DNA of 36,047 bases, taken from Parvibaculum sp. GTDB lineage: Bacteria > Pseudomonadota > Alphaproteobacteria > Parvibaculales > Parvibaculaceae. Position 1 is the first letter of the stretch; every line of letters begins with the position of its first letter. Positions 22,919 to 32,926 of this stretch are shown piece by piece. A program made the position numbers and the translations under genes. The stretch is taken from NCBI GenBank assembly GCA_030649335.1, contig JAUSLL010000116.1, positions 1 through 36,047 of the forward strand. The letters are read 5' to 3'. The notes beneath the pieces were generated by a model. It worked only from the letters and a program-made list of their open reading frames with translations. It was not told the origin of the DNA and did not search any database.

Positions 22919-24703
22919 TTGGAACCATCGGACGACATGCGTTCGCTTCGGCTTGATCCTGAAGCACTTGAGATCGCGCAGGCCCGTCTGCTCGTCGAGC
23001 GGACGCGTGGATCGGCGATATCGGTTTTCGCTCTGCTTTCGGTCTATAGCGTCACGCTGACTTTCTCCGCGCCTGTTGCCCATGTCGCCGCTTGGTTTGC
23101 GACCGCTGTCGGGGCCATCGGGCTGACACTCCTGTTGCCGCGTCTCTATCGAGACAGCGGCATCACATTTGAAAATGTCCGACGCTTTCTCAACTGGCAC
23201 ACCGCAATCTCCTGCATCACCGGTGCGGTCTGGGGGCTTGGCTCCATCGCCCTCACCGACCTCACTTCCGAGATCAGCATATTCTCGACGGGTGTTGTTG
23301 TGCTCAGCATCACGCTCGGCGGCATCTCTCCCCAATCGGCTTATCGTCGCTCCTATGTCGGGCTCGCGACCTGCGCCATGTTGCCTTATGCGACCTGGCT
23401 CCTTGTCATGGCACCCTGGCCTTTCAGCGGCGTGGGCGCCGGTATTTTTCTCGCTTATGCTTTTTTTATGTCGGCCAGTGCACGTGTCGAGATCGGCACG
23501 CGCGATATGCTGGCCATCGGACAGAACAAACTGCTGATCGAACAATTGCGCGTGCAACGCAACGCCCTGCAGCTTGCCAATGAAGAAAAGACACGCTTTC
23601 TCGCCGCCACCAGCCATGACCTCGCACAGCCCCTGCATGCGCAGGGTTTTTACCTTGCAGCATTACGAGAGAGACTGAAGGACGGCGAGCAACTGGCGCT
23701 CTTGTCAAAAATCGAAACAAGCTGGCGGGGGTTGGGCAACTTGCTTGACGGGCTGATCGACGTGTCGCGGCTTGATGCGGGCGTCATCGTGCCGGAAATG
23801 CGCCCGCTTGATGTCGGTGCTCTGGCGCGGCGCATCGGCGATGAATTTGCGGCGGCCGCCGCCGAACGCGGTATCGGCGTTGAAGTTGAGATGACGCCCG
23901 CATTGGCACGCAGCGACGCGCTGTTGCTGACGCGTATTTTGCGCAATCTTGTCTCTAATGCTGTGAAATTCACCGACGCCGGGGGCCTCGTCCGCATTCT
24001 CGTGACGCTGGAGGGCGACAAGATTGTGCTGGCGGTGGAAGACACGGGCTGCGGCATCCCGCCGGACAAGCTCAATGTCGCGTTCAATGAATATGTGCAG
24101 CTTGGCAATCCTGAACGTGACCGCGAAAAGGGTCTGGGGCTGGGCCTGTCAATTGTGCGACGTCTGCTGCGGCTCCTCGATCTGCCGTTCGAGTTTTCCT
24201 CCGAACCCGGGCGCGGCACGAGGGTTGCGCTGACGCTGGAAGCGATCACCGAACCTGTCGCGGGCGGGATTGAACTGATCGACAATGCCAAAGCGGATGA
24301 CGCGGGGCGGATCGGCGCGCTGTGCATTCTGCTTGTTGATAATGAAGACGCAATCCGCGCAGGCATGACAACGGTGCTGACAAGCTGGGGGTGTCAGGTG
24401 TTTTCCGCTCGCTCCGGCCGCGACGTGCTCGACATTCTCGATCAGATCGACATGCGGCCTCAAGTTCTCCTCGTCGATCAACGGCTAGGTGAAGGAGAAA
24501 CCGGATTGCAGGTGATCGAAAAAGTGCGCGATGAAATCAACGACACGGTGCCAGCGATCATCATGACCGGCGATATCGGCACAGACGGTGTCGCGCTCAC
24601 CACCGCCAATCTGTCAGTCATTCACAAACCTGTTGAGCCGGAATATCTGCACCGGTTGCTTCGGCGCATTGCGCTGGCCGCGAACGAACCTGCGGCTAGT
24701 TGA
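22919..24703 (+). CDS. hybrid sensor histidine kinase with C-terminal receiver
   Basis: 594 residues if the TTG at 22919 is used; the ATG at 22937 is the alternative and neither has an ideal ribosome binding site. About six membrane helices lie between residues 32 and 190 with little periplasmic sequence, so it probably senses a membrane or intracellular cue. A coiled linker leads to the dimerisation domain with the phospho-accepting His233 (ATSHDLAQPLH). The ATPase follows with its N box (Asn343, Asn347), Asp375 in EDTGCGI and a GLGLGLS lid. A receiver domain ends the protein with Asp474, phospho-acceptor Asp520, Thr550 and Lys570. A NarL-type response regulator converges on it with an 8-base overlap and is its likely partner. 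Confidence 0.92.
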   Translation: MEPSDDMRSLRLDPEALEIAQARLLVERTRGSAISVFALLSVYSVTLTFSAPVAHVAAWFATAVGAIGLTLLLPRLYRDSGITFENVRRFLNWHTAISCITGAVWGLGSIALTDLTSEISIFSTGVVVLSITLGGISPQSAYRRSYVGLATCAMLPYATWLLVMAPWPFSGVGAGIFLAYAFFMSASARVEIGTRDMLAIGQNKLLIEQLRVQRNALQLANEEKTRFLAATSHDLAQPLHAQGFYLAALRERLKDGEQLALLSKIETSWRGLGNLLDGLIDVSRLDAGVIVPEMRPLDVGALARRIGDEFAAAAAERGIGVEVEMTPALARSDALLLTRILRNLVSNAVKFTDAGGLVRILVTLEGDKIVLAVEDTGCGIPPDKLNVAFNEYVQLGNPERDREKGLGLGLSIVRRLLRLLDLPFEFSSEPGRGTRVALTLEAITEPVAGGIELIDNAKADDAGRIGALCILLVDNEDAIRAGMTTVLTSWGCQVFSARSGRDVLDILDQIDMRPQVLLVDQRLGEGETGLQVIEKVRDEINDTVPAIIMTGDIGTDGVALTTANLSVIHKPVEPEYLHRLLRRIALAANEPAAS

Positions 24704-25376
24704 TAAGACCGAGACTGCGGGCCTTGTTGACGCAGGCGGTCCGCCGCGAGACGCCGAGCTGGCGGAAAATAAACTGAATATGGGTTTTGACTGTGTTCTC
24801 ACTGATATTGAGAACATCCGATATGCGCTTGTTGGAATAGCCTTCGGCAATGAGTTCCAACACTTCGAGCTGACGCGGGCCGATGAGATGATCGCTGATG
24901 GCAGGTGCTGACGGCTCGCTCACGCCTTGCGCAGGCGCACGCGGACGTGTGTCGATGATGCTCCACATTTCATCGGACAGAAATATTTCGCCCTCAAGCA
25001 CCGTGTCGATGGCCTTGCGCAGCACAAGAGAGGGGGCCGATTTGCTCACAAAGCCGCGCGCACCGAGATTGAGCACGGTTTCAACGGGCGGCATGGTGTC
25101 GATGCCGGAGAGAATGAGAACGGGCGTGCGTACATGGCGCGCCTTGAGCGCCTGCAAAAAAGCGACACCGTTCATTTCCTCCATCACCAGATCGCAGAAG
25201 ATCAGATCGAAATTATTGTCCGCCTCGATGCGACGCACGGCCTCGCGCGGTGAGGCAAAGCATGTGCAGTCATAGCGTTCGTCGAGCGAGCGGATGACCT
25301 CGCGCAATCCATCGAGAAACATATGATGATCGTCGATGAGCGCGATGCGAAGCGTCGGGGCGGCAGGTTTCGTCAT
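24696..25376 (-). CDS. NarL/FixJ-family response regulator
   Basis: 226 residues from the ATG at 25376, chosen because it forms an ATGA overlap with the upstream hydrolase stop; an ATG six codons earlier is also possible. The receiver domain has Asp15 and Asp16 as acid pocket (ALIDDHHMF), phospho-acceptor Asp62 (IFCDLVMEEMNG) and the conserved lysine in GFVSKSAP. The C-terminal LuxR-type helix-turn-helix (about 165-226) includes LIGPRQLEVLELIAEGYSNK and ISENTVKTHI. It converges on the hybrid kinase with 8 overlapping bases, so the two probably form a phosphorelay. The targets are unknown; the neighbouring Slam-like pair is one candidate. Confidence 0.92.
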   Translation of the reverse strand: MTKPAAPTLRIALIDDHHMFLDGLREVIRSLDERYDCTCFASPREAVRRIEADNNFDLIFCDLVMEEMNGVAFLQALKARHVRTPVLILSGIDTMPPVETVLNLGARGFVSKSAPSLVLRKAIDTVLEGEIFLSDEMWSIIDTRPRAPAQGVSEPSAPAISDHLIGPRQLEVLELIAEGYSNKRISDVLNISENTVKTHIQFIFRQLGVSRRTACVNKARSLGLIN

Positions 25377-26248
25377 GGCCGCGCCACGGCGCATTGCGGC
25401 ACAGGATCATAGAGCGCAGGCAGAAGCGCCTCCCAGCCCGTGCCGTGGGCCGCCTCATCCTCCACAATCAGGCGGGCGCAATTTTTGTCGGCAAGCGCAT
25501 TCATATAACTATCCAGTATGACCGGCGGCACGGTTTTGTCCCTGCCACCGGCGTAATGTATTTGTGCGACAGAACCAAGCCTCGCGGCTTCGTCACGCGG
25601 GTTGAGCGAACCTTGCAGGGGCGGCACATGGTGGTGGGTGGCGAAAGCCGCCACATCGAGCGGAGCGGCGATGGTGACCAGTGCCACCACATCGTTCCGC
25701 CGCGCTGCCAGCAGTGCCGCTATGACGCCGCCGCCGGAATAGCCGATCAGTTTAACGTGTGTCGCATGAGCTTCTGCCACCAATAGCGACAGGGCCTGGC
25801 CCATCGAGTCAATCACCCTTTCGGAGTAGCGCGCGCCGGTCCAGAGCGTCCGGTCGCAATGGCGGGGGGCGGGCCCCGCAAACTGGCAGGGTCGCGCGAG
25901 ATAGGCGACATCGTGACGACCGTCTGCTGGCAGAAGAGAAATGACAGTTTGCCTGACCGGCGTCGGATCAGATGACGGTTGGGTTTTGCTCACATAGCTA
26001 TAGCCGTCGCCTTCAATGAAAACAGTGAGCGTGCCGTCCGGCCCGGCGGCAAAGCCTGATGGCAGCAGCGCGAAAATATCAAATTCATTGGTGGAGATGG
26101 TGCGCGGATGAAAGCCCGCAGGCGCCGCTGATTGCGCGAGATCGCGGCGGGCGGCAGGATCAGGGAGACCTGCGCAAGCGGCCAATCCCAGCAGAATGCC
26201 GCAGGGGAGAACGCTGAGCCGCCAATGCTGCACGATTGTCTGAAACAT
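25373..26248 (-). CDS. lipoprotein with alpha/beta hydrolase fold
   Basis: 291 residues from the ATG at 26248. The N terminus is a lipoprotein signal with a hydrophobic core and the lipobox LAAC, so the protein should be anchored by its cysteine in a membrane facing the periplasm. The mature part has an alpha/beta hydrolase layout: an early strand TVFIEGDGYSY, the nucleophile elbow Gly-Tyr-Ser-Gly-Gly (LIGYSGGGVIAALLA), an acid in AGGRDKTVPP and a late histidine in EAAHGTGWEALL. The substrate is unknown. It shares an ATGA overlap with the response regulator gene, so enzyme and regulator are translated together. That is unusual and hints that the enzyme's product or target relates to the signal. 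Confidence 0.82.
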   Translation of the reverse strand: MFQTIVQHWRLSVLPCGILLGLAACAGLPDPAARRDLAQSAAPAGFHPRTISTNEFDIFALLPSGFAAGPDGTLTVFIEGDGYSYVSKTQPSSDPTPVRQTVISLLPADGRHDVAYLARPCQFAGPAPRHCDRTLWTGARYSERVIDSMGQALSLLVAEAHATHVKLIGYSGGGVIAALLAARRNDVVALVTIAAPLDVAAFATHHHVPPLQGSLNPRDEAARLGSVAQIHYAGGRDKTVPPVILDSYMNALADKNCARLIVEDEAAHGTGWEALLPALYDPVPQCAVARP

Positions 26249-26342
26249 GCCGACCAATTTTTCATTTGCGTTCGACCCGTGGCGCATGAATATCAGGCAC
26301 TTCCGCAAGCGCGACAAGAGACAATGGGTTCAATACGGGCGG

Positions 26343-27426
<1,084 letters not shown>

Positions 27427-27455
27427 CACCGCCTCCTCTTCATAAACCACATGAC

Positions 27456-28568
27456 CTATGCCGCTTTGCGCACAGATTGCGTGATGACACTCAAGCGCGC
27501 AATGGCTTGCCAATCCCAATCAATGCCCAGACCCGGTGTTTGCGGAGCTTCTGCATGACCATTCTTGATGGTGAGGCGCGAGGTCGTGATGTCATCGAGC
27601 TGCGGGATATATTCAACCCAGCGCCCATTAGGCACGGCGCAGGCGAGCGATACATGCAGCTCCATCAGAAAATGCGGAGCGACATCGATGTTAAAGGCTT
27701 CGGCCATATGCGCCACTTTGAGCCAGGGCGTGACGCCGCCGATGCGGGCGCAATCAACCTGCACAATGGCGCAGGCCCGCTGCTGCAAGTATTCACGAAA
27801 ATGCCCGATGCTGTAAATCGATTCACCGACAGCGATTGGAATGGTGGTCGATTGCGCCAAGCGGATGTGACCGCCGAGATCGTCGGCGGGCAAGGGCTCT
27901 TCGATCCAGCCGAGGTCAAACGCGTCAAGCGCATGGGCGCGGCGGATAGCGTCGCCCACCGAGAAGGCCTGATTGCAATCAACCATCAATTCGAAATCGG
28001 TGCCGACCGCGCGGCGCAAGGCTCCGACGCGCGCCACATCTTCGCTGACATGAGCTTTACCGATTTTGATTTTGACGCCGTGAAATCCGTCGGCTTTGGC
28101 GCGGTGAGCATCATCGACGAGCGCTTCCTGCGGCAAGTGCAACCAGCCGCCTTCGGTTGTGTAAACCGGCACGCTTGATTTGGCACCGCCTGCGATTTTG
28201 TGGAGCGGCAGCGCAGCACGGCGCGCCCGCAGATCCCACAAGGCCGTGTCGATGGCGGCAAGCGCGAGCGACGTAATTGCGCCGACGCCGGTGGCATGGG
28301 TGTGAAAATGCAGGTCGCGCCAGATCGCTTCGATCCCGGCGGCATCGCAACCGATGAGGCGCGGCAGCAAATGATCGACAAGGAGCGCCACGACAGACGA
28401 ACCGCCGGTACCGATTGTATAGCTGTAGCCTGAACCGGTCGCACCGTCGGCGTCATGAAGGCGAAGAAGAATGGTTTCCTGACAGACAAAGCTCTGAATG
28501 GCATCGACACGTTTAACCTTGGGCACCAAGGGCACCACGAATATTTCGGCCTGCTCTATGCGTGCCAT
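27456..28568 (-). CDS. enolase-superfamily sugar-acid dehydratase or racemase (mandelate racemase group)
   Basis: 370 residues, start at 28568 with AGAGGA eight bases upstream. The N-terminal capping domain (1-125) precedes a barrel with all catalytic residues of the mandelate racemase subgroup: Lys166-x-Lys168 (GVKIKIG), metal ligands Asp197, Glu223 and Glu249, and the His299/Asp272 dyad (APHFLMELH). It is clearly different from the divergent L-fuconate dehydratase in this locus (370 against 427 residues, different cap). It may dehydrate another acid sugar, such as a galactonate, talarate or D-fuconate type substrate, or epimerise one. The exact substrate cannot be read from sequence. Confidence 0.85.
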   Translation of the reverse strand: MARIEQAEIFVVPLVPKVKRVDAIQSFVCQETILLRLHDADGATGSGYSYTIGTGGSSVVALLVDHLLPRLIGCDAAGIEAIWRDLHFHTHATGVGAITSLALAAIDTALWDLRARRAALPLHKIAGGAKSSVPVYTTEGGWLHLPQEALVDDAHRAKADGFHGVKIKIGKAHVSEDVARVGALRRAVGTDFELMVDCNQAFSVGDAIRRAHALDAFDLGWIEEPLPADDLGGHIRLAQSTTIPIAVGESIYSIGHFREYLQQRACAIVQVDCARIGGVTPWLKVAHMAEAFNIDVAPHFLMELHVSLACAVPNGRWVEYIPQLDDITTSRLTIKNGHAEAPQTPGLGIDWDWQAIARLSVITQSVRKAA

Positions 28569-28582
28569 CTTATGCGTCCTCT

Positions 28583-29431
28583 TCAGACCTCGGTCAGTCG
28601 GTACAGGCGGGCGGCGGTTTCGCCCCAGATCAGGCGGCGGGTGTCCGTCGAGTGATCGCTCAACCAAGCAGCGCAAATGTCGATCCAGCGCTCATAGTCG
28701 CCTGCAAGGTTCACGACCGGCCAGTCGCTGCCCCACATCAGCCGGTCCGGTCCGAAGACATTGAACATGTGATCGAGATAGGGACGCAAGTCACGGCTCG
28801 AGGCATCTGGTCCGGCTTCCGTCAGGAGACCCGATAGTTTGCAGCTGACATTTTTGAAGCTTGCGAAACGCTCCATCGCGGGTGCCCAACCGGCAAAGCC
28901 TTCGGGGTCCTTCATACCTTTGGCGATCTGTGGTTTTGCGCCATGGTCGATAATGATGCGAAGGGCCGGATAGCGCGCGGCTAGTACGCAGAGCGCCTCC
29001 AGATGCGCAGGCATGACCAGCGCATCAAAACTGAGGTCCAGGGCGATGAGTTCCCGATAGACATCGTCGAAATGCGCATTGAGCATCCAGAGCGGATCGG
29101 CGATCGACTGCAGCATGGGGCGGATACCCCTGAAGCGCGGATGGGTTGCGAAATGGCGCACATCGAGCGGCGCGGATCGCGCCTCCATATCGACCCAGCC
29201 GACAACTCCGCGCACAAGGGGTGAACGGTCTGCAATGGAGAGCATGAAATTCGTTTCAGCCATGTCGGGGGCCGCCTGCACCAGCACAGTGCCTGACACT
29301 GCGTGTGTGTTGGCAAGGGGTGCAAAATCATCGGGCATGAAATCCCGATGGATTGCCGCTTCCGCCGCCGTCGGCCATATACAGAAGGGATTGGCGAGTT
29401 GCCAGAAATGCTGGTGCGCGTCGATGATCAA
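28583..29431 (-). CDS. amidohydrolase-family lactonase, probable L-fucono-1,5-lactonase
   Basis: 282 residues if it starts at the TTG at 29431, whose TTGA overlaps the stop of the upstream aldo/keto reductase; GGAGA lies 10 bases before it. Residues 2-10 read IIDAHQHFW, the HxH metal motif right at the N terminus as in COG3618 lactonases, so a longer start would be wrong. IIIDHGAKP and the late WGSDWPVV aspartate complete the active site. It would open L-fucono-1,5-lactone, the product of L-fucose dehydrogenase, to L-fuconate. Gene order and coupling to the dehydrogenase support this. Confidence 0.87.
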   Translation of the reverse strand: MIIDAHQHFWQLANPFCIWPTAAEAAIHRDFMPDDFAPLANTHAVSGTVLVQAAPDMAETNFMLSIADRSPLVRGVVGWVDMEARSAPLDVRHFATHPRFRGIRPMLQSIADPLWMLNAHFDDVYRELIALDLSFDALVMPAHLEALCVLAARYPALRIIIDHGAKPQIAKGMKDPEGFAGWAPAMERFASFKNVSCKLSGLLTEAGPDASSRDLRPYLDHMFNVFGPDRLMWGSDWPVVNLAGDYERWIDICAAWLSDHSTDTRRLIWGETAARLYRLTEV

Positions 29432-30453
29432 GAGACAACGTCTCCGGACACGGCAGGCAGCGGCACGTCGGCTCGCAACAAGCCTGCACTCACAAGATCT
29501 GCCCAGAGTGCCCGCGGCACAGGGGTTTCCGCCCAACGCCGCGTTTCGGCAAATTCGGCGATCGAGCCCACGCCTGCGATGATGCTGCGCACGGCGGGAT
29601 GAGCGGCGGTGAATTGCAGGGCCACGGCCCCGAGCGGTGTTTTATGTCGCTCGCATATCTCGCTCAGTGATCTGACCCGGGCGGTCACATGGGCGGGGGC
29701 GGCTGCATAATTGAAATGCGCGTGCGCACCGGCACCTGTTGCGAGAATGCCCGAATTGAAGACGCCCGCTGCGATGACCGCGATATCCGTGTCAGCGCAA
29801 AGGTCCAGAAAGTCGGTGGCACCCTGTTCGAGCAATGTGTAGCGACCCGCAAGCAGCATGCAGTCCCACGGGTGACACGCCACCGCCTCGGCACAGACCT
29901 CCCATTCATTGACACCCAGGCCAATGGCCGAGACGTCACCTGAGCGGCGCAATTCGTCCATCGCCTTGTAGCCGCCGTCCATGGCGATTTTGAAATGCGC
30001 GGTGTGATCCTCGCCATGCGTCGCCTCACCGATGTCATGCATCAGCAATATGTCGATGCGGTCTGTGCCGAGGCGCGTGAGGCCTTCTTCGAATGCGCGC
30101 ATGATACCGTCATAGGAATAGTCGAAATGCGGCTCATAAGGGTCAGCGTCGATGAAGAAGGCGCGCTGGGGGTGGTCACCCGCATTGGGCTTGAGCCGCC
30201 GTCCGACCTTGGTTGACAGAACATAATCTTTGCGCGGACGGGTTTGGAGGAATGCCCCGAGGCGGCGCTCGCTGAGGCCGAAGCCATAAAGCGGAGCGGT
30301 ATCGAAATAACGGATGCCTGAGTCCCAGGCCGTCACGAGCAATTGTGCAGCCTCTGCTTCCGACAGCGCGCGATAGAGATTGCCCAAAGGCGCCGCGCCG
30401 AAGCCAAAAGCCGGCAGCATCTCGCCCAGCAAGCCTGTCGCACCAAACGTCAT
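29428..30453 (-). CDS. aldo/keto reductase, probable L-fucose dehydrogenase
   Basis: 341 residues with a strong AGGGGG eight bases or so before the ATG. The aldo/keto reductase tetrad is present: Asp51 and Tyr56 (FDTAPLYGFG), Lys82 (LSTKVGR) and His139 (ILLMHDIG). The closest described relatives by motif are D-threo-aldose (L-fucose) 1-dehydrogenases, which oxidise L-fucose with NAD(P) to the lactone. It is the first structural gene after the IclR gene and is coupled to the lactonase by a 4-base overlap. Confidence 0.88.
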   Translation of the reverse strand: MTFGATGLLGEMLPAFGFGAAPLGNLYRALSEAEAAQLLVTAWDSGIRYFDTAPLYGFGLSERRLGAFLQTRPRKDYVLSTKVGRRLKPNAGDHPQRAFFIDADPYEPHFDYSYDGIMRAFEEGLTRLGTDRIDILLMHDIGEATHGEDHTAHFKIAMDGGYKAMDELRRSGDVSAIGLGVNEWEVCAEAVACHPWDCMLLAGRYTLLEQGATDFLDLCADTDIAVIAAGVFNSGILATGAGAHAHFNYAAAPAHVTARVRSLSEICERHKTPLGAVALQFTAAHPAVRSIIAGVGSIAEFAETRRWAETPVPRALWADLVSAGLLRADVPLPAVSGDVVS

Positions 30454-30500
30454 ATCATCCCCCTATGTTTTATATAGAGGATGTCATTTTATAAGTAAAT

Positions 30501-30510
30501 TTCAATTGAA
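30501..30510. promoter_or_regulatory. palindrome upstream of the L-fucose dehydrogenase gene
   Basis: TTCAATTGAA is a perfect 10-base palindrome in the AT-rich 85-base gap between the IclR stop and the dehydrogenase start. The same gap has two TTTTATA copies 19 bases apart (30468 and 30487). The TTCA/TGAA half-sites recur in the dyad between the IclR and L-fuconate dehydratase genes, so both could be bound by the IclR protein. Promoter boxes here are weak. Confidence 0.35.
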
Positions 30511-30538
30511 CGCGGGGCCGCACCAAAAGCGTCACTGC

Positions 30539-31417
30539 TTACAGAGCGGAAAGCCGCGCTGATATGGCCATCGCCGCTTCACCCAATCGCTCTGCCACCT
30601 GCTCCTTGGTGATGCGGTTTGTCACCAGCCGCACAAAGGGCGTGGTCAATGCTGCGACAATCGCCTCGTTGCCTTCGCCACGTACCGGACAGGAAATGTC
30701 ATACACACCTTCCATGATGCGGCTCGGCTCCAGCAAATATCCGCGCTCGCGGATGGCAACACTATCCTGCTCGAGTTTTTTCAAGTCGAGCCTTGGGTTG
30801 CTGCGGGTGAGCATGGCCAGCACATGACGGCGCTGGATGCCTTCCATATAGGCGAGAATTATCCGGCCCGATCCCGTTTCAAGGAGAGGCTGGCGATAGC
30901 CGACGCGCACAGTGACGCCGACAAGATCGGGGGACTCCGCCCGCGCGATCACGACAATCTGCTCGTCCGACGCGATGGCCAGATGGCAGGGATAGCGCGT
31001 GTCGAGCGCAAAGCGGTCCATGAAGGGGCGCGCGACCTCGGTCAGCGCCCTGTATTGCGGACGGCGCAGGCCGATGCGCAGCAATTTGTCCGTCACCTGA
31101 TAATCGTCACTGTCGGCGGCGCGCTCGACGTAGCCGCGCGATTCGAGCACGACGAGCATGCGGAAAATCTCGCCCTTGGTGCGACCCATCTCCTCGCCGA
31201 GTTGCGCCAGCGAATAGGCTTTGGCGCGTTCCGACAGGAATTCCATGATGTCGAGACCCTTTTCGAGCGCGGGGGCCGAATAGCGCAACGCCTCACCATT
31301 TGTCTCGCCCCTGCCCGCCTTGGCCTTGGTGCGTTGGGCGGTCTTAACGACGGGTTTGGCGCGCGGCTTGATCGTGGACGCGGATTTGACCGTGGTGCGA
31401 ACCGGGGATTTTTTCAT
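30539..31417 (-). CDS. IclR-family transcriptional regulator of the fucose locus
   Basis: 292 residues. An unusual basic, Lys/Ala/Thr-rich tail of about 45 residues (KPRAKPVVKTAQRTKAKAG) precedes the winged helix-turn-helix (about 45-110; APALEKGLDIMEFLSERAKA, LGEEMGRTKGEIFRMLVVLE). The effector domain follows (about 120-292) with VTVRVGYRQPLLETGSGRI and DISCPVRG. It is divergent from the L-fuconate dehydratase and upstream of the dehydrogenase operon on its own strand, so it probably senses a fucose-derived acid and controls both units. The basic tail may add non-specific DNA binding. Confidence 0.92.
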   Translation of the reverse strand: MKKSPVRTTVKSASTIKPRAKPVVKTAQRTKAKAGRGETNGEALRYSAPALEKGLDIMEFLSERAKAYSLAQLGEEMGRTKGEIFRMLVVLESRGYVERAADSDDYQVTDKLLRIGLRRPQYRALTEVARPFMDRFALDTRYPCHLAIASDEQIVVIARAESPDLVGVTVRVGYRQPLLETGSGRIILAYMEGIQRRHVLAMLTRSNPRLDLKKLEQDSVAIRERGYLLEPSRIMEGVYDISCPVRGEGNEAIVAALTTPFVRLVTNRITKEQVAERLGEAAMAISARLSAL

Positions 31418-31449
31418 ACGAGGTGCCCGGATTGGGGCTCATGGGCAAA

Positions 31450-31495
31450 TTGACGTCTACGTTTCACAAATGATATGGATATTCTCATATGAAAC
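31450..31495 (+). promoter_or_regulatory. candidate promoter and IclR operator between iclR and the fuconate dehydratase
   Basis: A TTGACG (31450-31455) could be the -35 box of the dehydratase gene, with TATGGA 18 bases further as a poor -10. Over it lies a nested dyad: GTTTCA (31461-31466) with TGAAAC (31490-31495), and inside it ATATG (31473-31477) with CATAT (31486-31490). A protein bound there would cover the core promoter. IclR-type control is inferred from position and from similar TTCA/TGAA half-sites near 30501. Confidence 0.45.
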
Positions 31496-31627
31496 ACGTG
31501 TCTCATCTTTCTGTTTGAATGCCGACAGGCCGGGCCCCGAAATTTCCACCATTGAACCTCAAGCTACGGCATTTGACCACACCGATCACGCGCCGGGCTC
31601 ACCCGCCCCGCGAAAGGGCTTCACCTG

Positions 31628-32911
31628 ATGGATAATATCAAGATCACAGGTTGGCGGAGCCACGATGTGCGCTTTCCGACATCGGGCGGGCGGCACGGTT
31701 CGGATGCGATGAACAAGGACCCCGATTATTCGGCGGCCTATATCGTGCTTGAGACAAACCGCACGGATCTTGCCGGGCACGGGCTTACCTTCACCATCGG
31801 CCGCGGCAATGATCTCTGTGTGAAGGCTGCTGAAATGCTTGCGGGCAGGCTTGTCGGGCAAAGGCTTGCCGACATCACGGGCGACATGGCGGGCTTCTGG
31901 CGGGCGATGACCGGTGATAGCCAGATGCGCTGGCTCGGGCCTGACAAAGGCGTGGTGCATCTGGCCACCGGTGCTGTCGTCAATGCAGTCTGGGACCTCT
32001 GGGCGAAAGCGGAAGCCAAACCCTTGTGGCAATTGGTTGCCGATATGACACCTGCGGAGATTTTGGCTTGCGTCGATTTCCGCTATCTCACCAATGCAAT
32101 CACGCACAGCGAGGCGCTCAACATTCTCGAGCGCGCCGCAGACGGCAAGCAGGCCCGCATCGCAACGCTGAAGCGTGAGGGCTATCCGGCCTATACGACG
32201 TCCGCAGGCTGGCTCGGCTATGATGACGCGCTAATCGCCAAGGCCGCACGTGCCGCGCATGACGCGGGCTTTCGCCATTTCAAACTCAAAGTCGGCCAGA
32301 GCATTGACGACGACAAACGCCGCGCTGCGATATTGCGCGGGGTGATCGGCGCGGATTGCCGGTTGATGTTTGATGCCAATCAGGTTTGGGAGGTGAGCGA
32401 GGCGATTGCGGCCATGAAAGAGCTTTCTGTATTTGACCCGTGGTTCATTGAGGAGCCGACATCGCCTGATGATATTCTGGGTCACGCTGAAATCCGCGCC
32501 GCGATTGCGCCGATTAAAGTTGCCACCGGCGAGATGTGTCAGAACCGGATCATGTTCAAACAATTTATGCAGGCCGATGCCCTCGACATTGTGCAAATTG
32601 ACGCTGTGCGCGTCGGCGGGCTAAACGAGAACCTTGCCACCATGCTGATGGCGGCGAAATTCAACAAGCTCGTCTGCCCGCATGCCGGCGGCGTCGGGCT
32701 TTGCGAATATTCCCAGCACCTGTCGATGATCGATTATCTAGTCATCTCAGGCGAAATGGAGGGGCGGGTTTGTGAATATGTCGATCACTTGCACGAACAT
32801 TTTATTTCGCCCTGCATTGTCAGCAATGGCCACTACGTCGCGCCGGTGGCGCCGGGTTTCAGCATCGAGATGAAACAATCGTCAATTGACGCTTTCACGT
32901 TTCGCGGCTGA
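31628..32911 (+). CDS. fucD: L-fuconate dehydratase
   Basis: 427 residues, enolase superfamily. The N terminus with THDVRFPTS-like SHDVRFPTSGG and GSDAMNKDPDYSAAYIVL, and the later DSQMRWLGPDKGV, match the Xanthomonas FucD enzyme closely. Catalytic residues are Lys219-x-Lys221 (FKLKVG), metal ligands Asp249, Glu275 and Glu302, and His352 (CPHAGGVGLCE). They fall one residue later than in that enzyme as I remember it. It removes water from L-fuconate to give 2-keto-3-deoxy-L-fuconate. It is the only gene of the pathway on the plus strand, with 210 bases to the divergent IclR gene. It ends 15 bases before the convergent HupE-like gene, with no room for a separate terminator. Confidence 0.95.
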   Translation: MDNIKITGWRSHDVRFPTSGGRHGSDAMNKDPDYSAAYIVLETNRTDLAGHGLTFTIGRGNDLCVKAAEMLAGRLVGQRLADITGDMAGFWRAMTGDSQMRWLGPDKGVVHLATGAVVNAVWDLWAKAEAKPLWQLVADMTPAEILACVDFRYLTNAITHSEALNILERAADGKQARIATLKREGYPAYTTSAGWLGYDDALIAKAARAAHDAGFRHFKLKVGQSIDDDKRRAAILRGVIGADCRLMFDANQVWEVSEAIAAMKELSVFDPWFIEEPTSPDDILGHAEIRAAIAPIKVATGEMCQNRIMFKQFMQADALDIVQIDAVRVGGLNENLATMLMAAKFNKLVCPHAGGVGLCEYSQHLSMIDYLVISGEMEGRVCEYVDHLHEHFISPCIVSNGHYVAPVAPGFSIEMKQSSIDAFTFRG

Positions 32912-32926
32912 TCGCTTTATGCAATT

